A DNA stretch of 54,021 bases from a bacterium (GCA_021802045.1 JAKABB010000007.1:1-54021), one strand, 5' to 3'. Shown: positions 39,663 through 47,741, numbered from the stretch's first letter. Made by a program: numbers and translations. The notes: generated by a model not told the origin, from the sequence alone.

Positions 39663-40052
39663 TCAGCCGCCGCCCTCGCGCTCGGCGACCCGTCGCAGTC
39701 CGTCGTCCAGCGTCAGAAGCTCTACCCCCGAGATCAGCGCGGTGGCGAGGGAGAAAGCGTCGGGGAGGCGCAGGGTGTTGTGGCGGGCTCTGAGCTGGGC
39801 AGCCTGGCGAGCGATCGAGCGGTCGACGGGGACCACCTCGGCTCGGACCGAGTCGAGGAAGTCATCCACGGTGGCGTCGGTGCCTGCCAGCAGCGGACGG
39901 ACGAGAACTTCCGCGTAGACGCTGGCGCTGATCACGAGTCGGTCGCCATCCGTGATCCGTGGGCGCAACTCGCTCACGGCGCGGTCGTGGTGAGCGTCCG
40001 AGGGGTCCAGGAAGCCGATGAGGACATCGGCGTCGATGGCTACCGCACCCAT
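39663..40052 (-). CDS. vapC: PIN-domain toxin, VapC family (second TA pair)
   Basis: 129 aa, ATG start. PIN acidic residues: Asp7 (AIDADVL), Glu48 (VYAEVLV), Asp98 (LRLPDAFSLATAL) and Asp116/117 (LTLDDG). It overlaps the antitoxin gene by 13 bases. Expected to be a ribonuclease held inactive by the AbrB-type antitoxin. Unrelated in detail to the pair at 19223, so they are not recent duplicates. Confidence 0.9.
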   Translation of the reverse strand: MGAVAIDADVLIGFLDPSDAHHDRAVSELRPRITDGDRLVISASVYAEVLVRPLLAGTDATVDDFLDSVRAEVVPVDRSIARQAAQLRARHNTLRLPDAFSLATALISGVELLTLDDGLRRVAEREGGG

Positions 40053-40261
40053 TCGCCGCGCAACTGGTCCAGGTAGCCGGGGGGATAGGTGCCCGGCGGG
40101 AGACTGCCGGCGTAGCGGCTGACGAGCTCGGCCGCGCGCTCCACCTCGATGCGGCCCGGGGCGCTGGCGCGGACAATCACGTCGTCACCGGAAGAAATGC
40201 CGGCCGCGCGAAGCACGCGGACAGGGATGGTGATCTGATGCTTGCGGGACACCTTGCTCAT
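40040..40261 (-). CDS. AbrB/MazE (SpoVT-AbrB fold) antitoxin
   Basis: 73 aa from ATG at 40261. The swapped-hairpin DNA-binding motif is clear: SKVSRKHQITIPVRVLRAAG followed by SGDDVIVRASAPGRIEVER. The C-terminal part (YAGSLPPGTYPPGYLDQLRG) would bind the toxin. First gene of the TA operon. Confidence 0.9.
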   Translation of the reverse strand: MSKVSRKHQITIPVRVLRAAGISSGDDVIVRASAPGRIEVERAAELVSRYAGSLPPGTYPPGYLDQLRGEWVR

Positions 40262-40270
40262 ACCCTTACC

Positions 40271-40279
40271 ACTCTACCA
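40271..40279 (-). promoter_or_regulatory. Extended -10 promoter of the second TA operon
   Basis: Minus-strand TGGTAGAGT, with the hexamer ending 9 bases before the ATG at 40261. The transcript would start within about two bases of the start codon. The flanking GGTAAGGG and TTTACTCC may belong to an operator. The nonamer also occurs near 46524-46532 on the minus strand, in the region upstream of the acyltransferase gene. Confidence 0.55.
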
Positions 40280-40511
40280 TTGGAGTAAAGCAGCGAAGGG
40301 CTTCTCTCGGCCCCCTCCCTGTGATCGCCACGGCCAAGGCCCCGGAACGACTGAGGCCACGGTTCGCCAGTGCTGATCGGCCACCCACCAAGAGGCCCAG
40401 CGCTCGAAATCGACGTTGTGCGCCCAGGTGATGGCGACCCCGGCGGCAAAGGCGGCACCTGAAGGCGGTCCGCTTTCTGCTCGAGGGAGAGACGGAAGAG
40501 TGGCTGCTTGT

Positions 40512-40800
40512 CGAAGAGCAAGGCTCCCGTCGCTCCCGGCCGCGTCTGGACGAGCATCTGCGCGGGCAGCACTCCCAGCGAGAACCCGGCAGAGACGATG
40601 TCGCTGAGCGGACCCTCGGCAGCGACTCGACCGCGCGCGAGGACGGTGTCGAAGCCGGGGTGCTCCGCGTGGCCAACGCCGTCCCCAAGGGTGGCCAAGG
40701 TCTTGCCTTCGTAGAGGTCGGGCACGGCCACCCGATGGCCGGCGCTGCGGAGGTGGTCGGCGAACCGGTGGACGCCGTCAGTGAGCCCCTCGGCGTGCTG
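40512..40800 (-). pseudogene. Fragment of a dienelactone hydrolase-family gene
   Basis: The minus strand encodes QHAEGLTDGVHRFADHLRSA, then VAVPDLYEGKTLATLGDGVG, SAGFSLGVLPAQMLVQTRPG and GALLF, the middle of an alpha/beta-hydrolase of the dienelactone hydrolase family, with the nucleophile in GFSLG. No start is present upstream and after GALLF the family resemblance ends. A further unassigned frame (AITWAHNVDFERWASWWVAD) lies between here and the TA promoter and may come from another lost gene. Not a working gene. Confidence 0.65.
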
Positions 40801-40901
40801 GAACGGTCACGGGTCGCTCTGTCGCTTGCGGTTGGACAGCGTTCGCTACCCTGGGATCGCGTGGCTCATCACTCTCCGGTCGAGGGTGAATCGGCGCCGG
40901 T

Positions 40902-40922
40902 CCCTGACATCGTGTGTCAGGG
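40902..40922. terminator. Hairpin downstream of the isochorismate synthase gene
   Basis: CCCTGACA (40902-40909) pairs perfectly with TGTCAGGG (40915-40922) around TCGTG. It lies about 190 bases beyond the stop of the minus-strand isochorismate synthase gene. There is no T-run. Nothing else is recognised in 40801-41106. Confidence 0.45.
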
Positions 40923-41106
40923 GCACGGCGCGGTGGCGCTCCGGGCTCGTCCTGGCCGCGCGCGGCGGGGCCCTCACGGCTCAGGCGCGAGCGGTCACGG
41001 CTCGTCTCCCGCCTGTCGCGGCCCCTGGGGGTCAGGTCCCTCGTGATCGACCACCCGGTCGGCTCGCTCCGCACGGGGCCAGCGTCGCCAGCCCGGTCTG
41101 CTGCCC

Positions 41107-42483
41107 TCAGCCCTGCAACGCTGCCAGCAAGGGACGCAGTTTCCACTCCGTCTCCGCCAGCTCGGCCGCCGGCGCGGAGTCCGGCATGATCCCCGCCCCG
41201 GCGAAGAGGCGCAGCCCGTCCTCCCAGAGCAGGCCGCAGCGCAGCGCCAGCGCGAACTCCCCATCCCCGCGGGCGTCGATCCACCCCACGGCGCCACCGT
41301 ACCAGCCGCGGTCCAGCGCCTCCAGCTCGTCGATGACCCGCAGCGCCGCCGCCCGTGGTGTCCCCGCGATGGCGGCGGTCGGGTGCAGGGCCGCGGCCAG
41401 GTCCAGCACCGATGCGGCGGTCCCGGCGGGGAGCAGCCCCGTCACCACCGTGGCCAGGTGCTGGACCGTCGGCAGGCGCCGGACCCGAGGCTCCGCAGCC
41501 ACGTGGACCGTCTGGCAGAGCGGCCGGAGGGCCTCCAGGATCCCCTCGACCACCGCCTGGTGCTCCGCCCGGTTCTTGGCGCTGTGCCGCAACTCCCGGG
41601 CCAGCCGCTCGTCGGCGGCGGGGCTCGCGCCCCTGGCAGCGGAGCCCGCCAGCGGCTCCGAGACCAGGTGGCGCCCGCGGCGGCGGATGAGCAGCTCCGG
41701 GGAGCTCCCGACCAGCGTCGTGCCGTCCCCGCCATCCACGGTGTAGGTCCAGCTGCCGGGGTTGGCCCCCCGGAGCGCGGACACCAGCCGGGCGGCGCCG
41801 ATGGGGCCGTCGGCCCGGGTCACCACCTCCCGCGCCAGCACCACCTTCCGCAGCCTCGGGCCCGACAGGCGCCGGACCGCGACGCCCACCGCGGCGCTCC
41901 AGTCCGCCTCGGGGCGGGAGGGGACGACCTCCCGGACGGCGGCGGCGGGCGGCAGCCCCGAGCGGCCGGCGGCCGCCAGGAGCGCTGCCGCCCAGCCGCG
42001 GCCCCGGGCGATGGCCGCCTGGTCGGGCCCGGGGCGGCCCTGGGAGAGGACGGTCAGCGTGGCGAAGCTGCGGTCCCGGACGCGCACCACGGCCAGCTCC
42101 GGCACCCGCAGCAGCAGGGCCGGGAAGCCCGACCAGGCGCCGGACGGGTCCCGGTCGGGCCGGAAGGCGAAGCCCCCGGCCCCGAGCAGCCCCGTCCCGG
42201 GCAGCCCGGGGTCGCCCGCGCCGGACCCGGACGCCGCCCAGCGCTCCCACAGCCGCGCGGCCTGGCGGACCGCGCGGCTCACCTCTCCCGGCCGAGCCGT
42301 GGACGGGACTCGGGTGACCGGGCCCAGCGGGCGGCCGGCTGCGGTCTCCAGGCGAACGGTGCCGCCGGACGAGACCAGCTCGGCGACCGACCCCACCGCG
42401 GCGACGCTGACCGCCTCGGGCATGGGGCGCTCGATCACCGTGGCCAGGTGGCCCCGGTCCCGGCCGGCAGCGACCAGCGCCAC
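41107..42483 (-). CDS. Isochorismate synthase (MenF/EntC family)
   Basis: 458 aa from GTG at 42483. The chorismate-binding fold has its conserved blocks: LRKVVLAREVV with the catalytic Lys, GSSPELLIRRRGRHLVSEPL, LRHSAKNRAEHQAVVEGILE, HPTAAIAGTPRAAAL and RGWYGGAVGWID, with FAGAGIMPDSAPAAELAETE at the end. It turns chorismate into isochorismate for menaquinone, salicylate or a siderophore; no other such gene is nearby. The frame is open up to a CTG at 42549 that overlaps the MerR stop as CTGA, so a longer protein with a CTG start is possible. Confidence 0.9.
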   Translation of the reverse strand: MALVAAGRDRGHLATVIERPMPEAVSVAAVGSVAELVSSGGTVRLETAAGRPLGPVTRVPSTARPGEVSRAVRQAARLWERWAASGSGAGDPGLPGTGLLGAGGFAFRPDRDPSGAWSGFPALLLRVPELAVVRVRDRSFATLTVLSQGRPGPDQAAIARGRGWAAALLAAAGRSGLPPAAAVREVVPSRPEADWSAAVGVAVRRLSGPRLRKVVLAREVVTRADGPIGAARLVSALRGANPGSWTYTVDGGDGTTLVGSSPELLIRRRGRHLVSEPLAGSAARGASPAADERLARELRHSAKNRAEHQAVVEGILEALRPLCQTVHVAAEPRVRRLPTVQHLATVVTGLLPAGTAASVLDLAAALHPTAAIAGTPRAAALRVIDELEALDRGWYGGAVGWIDARGDGEFALALRCGLLWEDGLRLFAGAGIMPDSAPAAELAETEWKLRPLLAALQG

Positions 42484-42545
42484 CAGGTCCGAGCCCCCGG
42501 GGAGCTCCCAGGTGAAGCTGAAGGGGCGGGGCCAGGCGCTGGCGG

Positions 42546-43289
42546 TCAGGCGGCGCCGCCCCGCGGTCTGGACGCTGGAGGCGGAGGGCCGGCGGCCAGC
42601 CCCTCGATGCGGGCCCGGGCCTGGGCCCGGAGCGTCCGCTGGAAGTGGTGCCGGACCAGGGTGCCGCTGGCCGTCAGGAGGGCGTCGAACGCCGCCACCA
42701 GCTCCGTCGCCGCCGTCGCGGCGTCGGCCTCCCCGGCCAGGATCCGCTCGCGCACGTTGCGATCGAAGATGGTCACCGCCTCGGCCGCGAGCTCAGCCGT
42801 GGCCAGGGCGTACGCCTGGCCCAGCCGGAGGATCTCCGCCAGCGGGATCCCGGCCTCCAGGAGGCGCAGCCCAGCGCGCAGCGCCTCGCGCTCGCTGGCG
42901 GCGTACCGCGGCGGGTCGGTGCTCGCCACCGGGGCCAGGAGCCCGACCGACTCCAGCGCCTGCAGCATCGACTCCGGCACCCCGGACTGGATGGCGAGCT
43001 CCCGGAGCGTCAGGGTCGCGGCGGGCGGATCCGGGTGGGTGACCGCGACCACCAGCGCCTCATCGGGCGGCTCGAGCTCGCCCTCCAGGAAGCGGCGGAT
43101 GACCGCCAGGGAGAACCCCTGGTCCTGCAGGGCCCGGATCCGGTCCAGGCGCTCCTCGTGTCCGGAGCTGTACCAGGTGACCCGGCCCGCCCGCCGCGGC
43201 GGCGGCAGCAGGCCCCGCCCCTGGTAGAAGCGGATCGTGTCGACCCCGACCCCGGAGCGGCGCGACAACTCTTCGATTCGGTACTCCAC
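42546..43289 (-). CDS. MerR-family regulator with a second MerR-like domain
   Basis: 247 aa from GTG at 43289. The N-terminal MerR helix-turn-helix is EYRIEELSRRSGVGVDTIRF (2-21) with YQGRGLLPPPRRAGRV and the wing. A second, similar unit begins near residue 88: LTLRELAIQSGVPESMLQAL and ESVGLLAPV. The C-terminal helical part (about 150-247) would sense a ligand. The start codon is preceded by a palindrome and a -10 element that reuse the stop codon of the HAD gene. Confidence 0.87.
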   Translation of the reverse strand: MEYRIEELSRRSGVGVDTIRFYQGRGLLPPPRRAGRVTWYSSGHEERLDRIRALQDQGFSLAVIRRFLEGELEPPDEALVVAVTHPDPPAATLTLRELAIQSGVPESMLQALESVGLLAPVASTDPPRYAASEREALRAGLRLLEAGIPLAEILRLGQAYALATAELAAEAVTIFDRNVRERILAGEADAATAATELVAAFDALLTASGTLVRHHFQRTLRAQARARIEGLAAGPPPPASRPRGGAA

Positions 43290-43303
43290 GAGTGAACACT
43301 CTA
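43290..43303 (-). promoter_or_regulatory. Promoter and palindrome directly before merR
   Basis: Minus-strand TAGAGT (43303-43298) begins 14 bases before the GTG and shares its TAG with the stop codon of the HAD gene. GAGTG-TT-CACTC (43301-43290) is a dyad overlapping it, a likely operator for autoregulation. The leader would be at most a couple of bases. Confidence 0.5.
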
Positions 43304-44083
43304 ATGGTCGGCTGGGCACACGAGGGGGACGAGCGCCCGCAGACCGGAGATCGTGGGGCAGTCGGGCCGGGCCGGGCCGGCGCCAGCCGGACCGCCGCCG
43401 CCACTGCTCAGCGCCGGTCGCCGGCCGGCGCGCAGCAGCAGTACCGGGCGGATCCCGGCGGCGCGGGCCCCCAGGACATCGGTGCGGTAGTTGTCCCCGA
43501 CGTGCCAGCACCCCTCGGGGGCGAGGCCCATCGCGCGCAGGGCGGCGCGGAAGATGCTGACGTCCGGCTTCTGGGATCCGGCCTGGGCCGAGGGGAGGAT
43601 GACCTCGAACGCGGACGCGAGGCCGTGCGCCTCGCACAGGGCATGAATGATGGTGGTGAAGTTGCTGATCACCCCAAGGCGGATCCCCCGGCGGCGCAGG
43701 GCCCCCAGGGTCGGGGCCGCGTCCGGGTAGGGCCGCCAGGCCGCCGGGTCCCAGAACGCCCGCGTCAGGCGGCTGGCGAGCTCCGCCTGGTGCCGCTGGA
43801 CGCCGAGCGCGAGCAGCAGCTCCGCGTTGTACTGGTCCCAGAAGCGGGCGGCCTCCTCCGGCGAGGTCTCGAAGGCGAGCCCAGCCCGGTCCGCCGCCAC
43901 GTAGAAGGTGCTGGCCACGCGCAGCGCGCCGCGCAGCCGGGCCCGAGGAGCCGGCACCCCCAGGCCGGTCAGGACGCGCGCGTAGTGGCCGGGGATGCTG
44001 GGGGTGATGTGCAGGAGGGTGTCGCCGAGGTCGAAGAAGACGGCCCGGGTCCCAGGACCCAGGCCATCCTCGTCAGGCGCCAC
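43301..44083 (-). CDS. HAD-superfamily hydrolase
   Basis: 260 aa from GTG at 44083, overlapping the glycosyltransferase by 11 bases. Motif I is VFFDLGDTLL (Asp18 nucleophile and Asp21), motif II is GVISNFTT, motif III is QKPDVSIF and motif IV is HVGDNYRTDVLGA. A helical cap lies between motifs I and II. Probably a sugar- or nucleotide-phosphate phosphatase. Linked to a GT4 enzyme, it could act on a glycosyl phosphate, but this is inference. Confidence 0.88.
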   Translation of the reverse strand: MAPDEDGLGPGTRAVFFDLGDTLLHITPSIPGHYARVLTGLGVPAPRARLRGALRVASTFYVAADRAGLAFETSPEEAARFWDQYNAELLLALGVQRHQAELASRLTRAFWDPAAWRPYPDAAPTLGALRRRGIRLGVISNFTTIIHALCEAHGLASAFEVILPSAQAGSQKPDVSIFRAALRAMGLAPEGCWHVGDNYRTDVLGARAAGIRPVLLLRAGRRPALSSGGGGPAGAGPARPDCPTISGLRALVPLVCPADH

Positions 44084-45365
44084 GCCCCGCGGCGACGGCG
44101 GCGGCCGGCTCCAGCCCGTACTCCCCGGCCAGGATGTCGACGGTCCGCTCCCAGGTGAAACCCTCGGCCCGCTGGCGCGCCGCCCGCTGCAGCCGGGAGC
44201 GGTCGGCCCGGCCGCCCACGGTGGCGGCGATGGCATCGGCGTAGGCCCTGGGGTCATGGCCCTCGACTAGGTGACCGGTCCGCCCCGGGACGACGATGTC
44301 CCGTAGCCCGCCGACGGCGGCGGCGACCACTGGGGTGCCGCAGGCCTGGGCCTCCAGGGCGACGAGGCCGAACGATTCGGTGTGGGACGGGACCACCACC
44401 ACGTCCGCCAGGGCGTACAGGAGGGCCAGGCGGTCCTGGCTGACGGCCCCCAGGAAGCTGATGCGCTCCTCGATGCCACGGCGGGCGGCCAGGGCCGCCA
44501 GCTCCCGCCGCTGCCCCACCCGGGCACCCTCGCTGCTGACGTCGCCGGCGAAGAGCCCGTGCACGCGCTCCCGGACCCCGGGCTCCCCGGACGCCGCCAG
44601 GCAGGCCACCGCCTCCACCAGGGTCTCCGGGCCCTTCAAGGGCTCGAGCCGCCCGGCGAACATCGCCACCAGCCGGTCGGAGAGCCCCAGGCGGAGGCGC
44701 AGGCTGGTGGTCTCCCGCGGCTGGAAGCGGACCAGGTCCACGCCCGGCGGCGCGAGCAGGCACTGGTCCGGGCGGGCCCCGTAGAGCCGGACCAGGTCAC
44801 TGGCCTCGGACCGGGTGTTGACCACCAGCCTGGCCCCGGCGGCGACGATCCGGTGCTCTCCGATGAGCCGCTCCGGGACATCGCCGTCGAAGCCGTGCTC
44901 CCGCTTCACGGCGACCAGGGTGTGGGCCGTGTGCAGCCACGGGACGGCCATCTCCCTCGCCAGGGCCTGGCCCGCGTCGCCGGTCAGCCAGTAGTGGCTG
45001 TGCACCGCCCGGTAGCGTCGGGGCCGGTGGGCGAGGTACGCCCGGACCGCGGCCAGGTAGGCGGCACGGACCCCCGGCAACTGGTGCTTGGGCAGGCGGC
45101 GCAGGGGGCCGGCCTCGAGGGCCACCACTCGGCCCCGCGGCCCGAGGGGCCGCTCCACGGGCTCCGCCTCTGAGATGCGGCGGACGAAGATGTCGGTCTC
45201 GACCCCGCGCGCCCCCAGCTCCTCACAGATGGCCCGGACGTAGACGTTGAGCCCGCCGTTCTCCCGCTGCCCGAGACGGGCCAGGGGCGAGGCGTGGAGG
45301 CTGAGGAAGGCGACCGCCGCCCGTTCCCCGTCCCAGTCGGGCACCGGACTAAGCGCCGCGCTCAT
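44073..45365 (-). CDS. GT4-family glycosyltransferase, MshA/sucrose-phosphate-synthase-like
   Basis: 430 aa from ATG at 45365. GT-B fold: the acceptor domain begins LSLHASPLARLGQRENGGLN, with HSHYWLTGDAGQALA near 120 and HTAHTLVAVKREH. The nucleotide-sugar domain has FAGRLEPLKGPETLVEAVA and the EX7E motif in HTESFGLVALEAQACGTPVV. The opening and GGLNVYV loop resemble D-inositol-3-phosphate glycosyltransferase MshA of mycothiol synthesis, but the other mycothiol genes are not here. The start overlaps the acyltransferase gene by 17 bases. Confidence 0.9.
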   Translation of the reverse strand: MSAALSPVPDWDGERAAVAFLSLHASPLARLGQRENGGLNVYVRAICEELGARGVETDIFVRRISEAEPVERPLGPRGRVVALEAGPLRRLPKHQLPGVRAAYLAAVRAYLAHRPRRYRAVHSHYWLTGDAGQALAREMAVPWLHTAHTLVAVKREHGFDGDVPERLIGEHRIVAAGARLVVNTRSEASDLVRLYGARPDQCLLAPPGVDLVRFQPRETTSLRLRLGLSDRLVAMFAGRLEPLKGPETLVEAVACLAASGEPGVRERVHGLFAGDVSSEGARVGQRRELAALAARRGIEERISFLGAVSQDRLALLYALADVVVVPSHTESFGLVALEAQACGTPVVAAAVGGLRDIVVPGRTGHLVEGHDPRAYADAIAATVGGRADRSRLQRAARQRAEGFTWERTVDILAGEYGLEPAAAVAAGRGA

Positions 45366-46416
45366 CCGCAGGGGTCGGGGTGGATCGGCTGACGCGCAGG
45401 TGGACCAGGGTCCGATCCCTGGCGCCGAGGTCGTACTTGTAGGGCTCGTCCCCGCGCAGGAAGTCGGCGCGGTCGCAGCCCTCGGCGATGGCCATGCGGA
45501 TCCCCTCGGCCACGCACAGCAGCCCCACCGACCACCGCGCCGCCGCCGGGTCGTAGCCGGAGTTGTAGAGCAGCCAGCCGCCCCCGAGGGTGAAACCCAA
45601 TGTGGCCGCGACCGCCCCGTCGCCCGTCTCGAGCAGGTGCAGGCGCAACCACCCGGCCGCGGCGAAGCGGGCCCCGACCAGGCGGAAGAAGCGCTCGATG
45701 TCGGCGGTCCAAAAGGCGGCCTTGCCGGGGGTGCTGAGGCGGTGCAGCTCGAAGAAGCGCTCCAGGGCCGGCTCCCAGCCGTCACGCGAGCAGTCGCGCA
45801 CCCGCCAGCCTGGGTGCTCGGCGTCGAGGCGGCGACGCTTGCGGCGCAGCTCGTGGCGGTCCTTCTTCGACAGCCGGGTCTGGACCCACTCTTCGAAGTC
45901 GGCGGCCAACGGGACCCAGGGGCTGACCGCCTCCGCCTCAGCCACGACCTGGCACTGCAGCCGGGGCCCCGCCTCCTGGATCGCCGTCGCCACCGCCCCG
46001 TCCTCCGGCACGAAGTGGAGATCGAGGACGGGGTTGGACAGGGAGGTGCCGTCGCCACCGACCGCCCCGGCCGCCAGCCAGCCCAGGCCGGCGGCGGCGA
46101 CCGCCGGGGCCCACTCGGTGGCGGCGAGGAAGCCCAGGTGATCGCTGAGATCGAGACCCCCGATCACCCGCAGCTGGTCTGGGGCCGCCGGGTCCACGTA
46201 CAGGGGCCAGAGACCGCGCAGCCGGCCTCCGTCCCACACCGCCAGTGACCGCAGGGCGTAGCCGGCGCCGAAGACCTCCCACCACATCGTCTGCCAGTCC
46301 CAGGTGAGGAAGGGGTTGACGGGCGCGTCGGCCTGCAGCGACATCCAGGCGTCCCGGAGCGCCATCAGGCGCGCGGGATCCTCGATCACCTCCGTCAGCA
46401 ACGCCGTGCCGGCCAC
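45349..46416 (-). CDS. CelD/BcsL-type acyltransferase (GNAT-like, PF13480)
   Basis: 355 aa. The N-terminal half has NPFLTWDWQTMWWEVFG and SDHLGFLAA; the C-terminal GNAT-like half has LSKKDRHELRRKRRRL, the FFELHRLSTPGKAAFW segment, and FLRGDEPYKYDLGARDRTLV, which is diagnostic for this family linked to polysaccharide and lipid biosynthesis. First gene of the minus-strand unit acyltransferase-GT4-HAD-(MerR-isochorismate synthase). TGGTAGAGT about 110 bases upstream on the same strand could be its promoter. Confidence 0.87.
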   Translation of the reverse strand: MAGTALLTEVIEDPARLMALRDAWMSLQADAPVNPFLTWDWQTMWWEVFGAGYALRSLAVWDGGRLRGLWPLYVDPAAPDQLRVIGGLDLSDHLGFLAATEWAPAVAAAGLGWLAAGAVGGDGTSLSNPVLDLHFVPEDGAVATAIQEAGPRLQCQVVAEAEAVSPWVPLAADFEEWVQTRLSKKDRHELRRKRRRLDAEHPGWRVRDCSRDGWEPALERFFELHRLSTPGKAAFWTADIERFFRLVGARFAAAGWLRLHLLETGDGAVAATLGFTLGGGWLLYNSGYDPAAARWSVGLLCVAEGIRMAIAEGCDRADFLRGDEPYKYDLGARDRTLVHLRVSRSTPTPADERGA

Positions 46417-46577
46417 CCGGGAGCCCTGGGCTGCCCCACACGGCGCGTTACCGCATGCCGCGATCGTCCTTGTCCTCTACCGGGGCCGCATCCGCGCGGC
46501 GCTTCACACCGCAGCTAGCCTGCCCACTCTACCATCGGCGGCGCAGCTGCTCGATCGCCGTCCCCAAGGGAATCCCC

Positions 46578-47738
46578 GTGCCCCCCCCCCCCCCCCCTTC
46601 CATCCTGCTGTGGATCGCCGACACCGGCGGCGGCCACCGGGCCGCCGCCGCCGCGGTGGCCGCCGCCATCGAGGCCGCCGCTGGGGACACGGTGTCGGTC
46701 GTCACGCGCAGCCCTGGTCCGGAGACCGGCTGGTCCCTCAGCCGCGCGCCCGCGGCCCTCTACGGCCCCCTGGTGCGGCTGGCACCGGCCCTGTGGGGCG
46801 CCGGCTTCCACCTCACCGACCGTCGGGCCGGGGGCTGGGCCCTTGGAGCCGCGACCCGCCGTGCCCTCTCCGGAGCCCTGGCCAGCGAGCTGGCCCGCCT
46901 GCAGCCGGCGGCGGCCGTCTCCCTCCATCCCCTCCTGGTCGCCCCGCTGGCCACCGCCGCCCGCCGGGCGGCCTGGCCTGGCAGACGGGCCACGGTGGTC
47001 ACCGACCTGGTCCGGGTCCACCGCTCCTGGGTCTCGGCCCCGGTCGACCTGCTCTGCGTCCCCTCCGCCGCCGCGGCCGCCGAGTGCCGACGCCACCGCG
47101 CCCTTCCGGAGGCGGTGGAGACCGGTCTGCCGATCGCGGCCCAGTTCTCCGCGACCCTGCCGCCCGAGGCTGAGGCCCGTCCGGCGCTGCGGCGCCGCCT
47201 CGGCCTCGACCCGGAGCGTTTCTGCGTCCTGCTGACCGGTGGCGGCGAGGGGGCGGGCCTGCGCGCCCAGACCGTCCGTGAGCTCGCCCGGGCCGGGCTG
47301 CCCATCCAGCTGGCCGTGGTGTGCGGCCGTAACCGGCGCCTGGAGGGGACGCTCCGGGCGGCAACCTTCCCGGTGCCGGTGCGCGTGGTGGGCTATGTCG
47401 ATGCGATGGCCGACTGGTTGCGGGCGGCGGACGTGGTCATCGGCAAGGCGGGGCCCGCCACCATCGCCGAGACGGCGGCGATGGAGCGTCCGCTCCTGTG
47501 CTCCGGGCACCTGCCCGGACAGGAGGGTCCGAACGTGGGCATGGCGGTCCGGGCCGGGTTCGCCCGGGCCACGCCGGGCCCGCGCGCGATGCTGGCGGCC
47601 GTCGCCGAGCTCAGTGTGGCGGGGAGCCCGGCCCTGGCGAGGATGGGGAGCGCAGCGCGGCGCTGGTCGCGTCCCGATGCCGCCGCCCGCGTCGCCGCCG
47701 AGCTGCTGGCCCTGGTCGGCACCACCGGGGCTGCCTGA
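46578..47738 (+). CDS. MGDG synthase/UgtP-like (GT28) glycosyltransferase with a C17 tract at the start
   Basis: 386 aa from GTG at 46578, chosen because the conserved N-terminal strand and glycine loop SILLWIADTGGGHRAAAAAV follow at once. Other blocks: VVTDLVRVHRSW, VLLTGGGEGAGLRAQTV and VVIGKAGPATIAETAAMERP with LLCSGHLPGQEGPN, which hold the donor-sugar site of this family. Members add glucose or galactose to diacylglycerol or related acceptors. Codons 2-7 are made of 17 consecutive C (46581-46597). A change of one base in that run would shift the frame immediately and stop expression. Confidence 0.85.
   Translation: MPPPPPPSILLWIADTGGGHRAAAAAVAAAIEAAAGDTVSVVTRSPGPETGWSLSRAPAALYGPLVRLAPALWGAGFHLTDRRAGGWALGAATRRALSGALASELARLQPAAAVSLHPLLVAPLATAARRAAWPGRRATVVTDLVRVHRSWVSAPVDLLCVPSAAAAAECRRHRALPEAVETGLPIAAQFSATLPPEAEARPALRRRLGLDPERFCVLLTGGGEGAGLRAQTVRELARAGLPIQLAVVCGRNRRLEGTLRAATFPVPVRVVGYVDAMADWLRAADVVIGKAGPATIAETAAMERPLLCSGHLPGQEGPNVGMAVRAGFARATPGPRAMLAAVAELSVAGSPALARMGSAARRWSRPDAAARVAAELLALVGTTGAA
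46581..46597 (+). repeat. Homopolymer of 17 C at the start of a glycosyltransferase gene
   Basis: It begins at the second codon (GTG then C17 then TTCC). It is by far the longest homopolymer seen in the window. Position and length are those of phase-variable contingency loci. In an assembled sequence the exact number of C is uncertain. Confidence 0.9.
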
Positions 47739-47741
47739 GCG

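Noticed and set aside
40258-40731. 157-codon minus-strand protein gene
   Set aside because: Only the first 73 codons match dienelactone hydrolase; the start is inside the fold and the rest is nonsense, so it was called a remnant.
44073-45365. Firm call as MshA (mycothiol glycosyltransferase)
   Set aside because: The N-terminus is similar, but no mshB/C/D neighbour is present and the GT4 family is broad.
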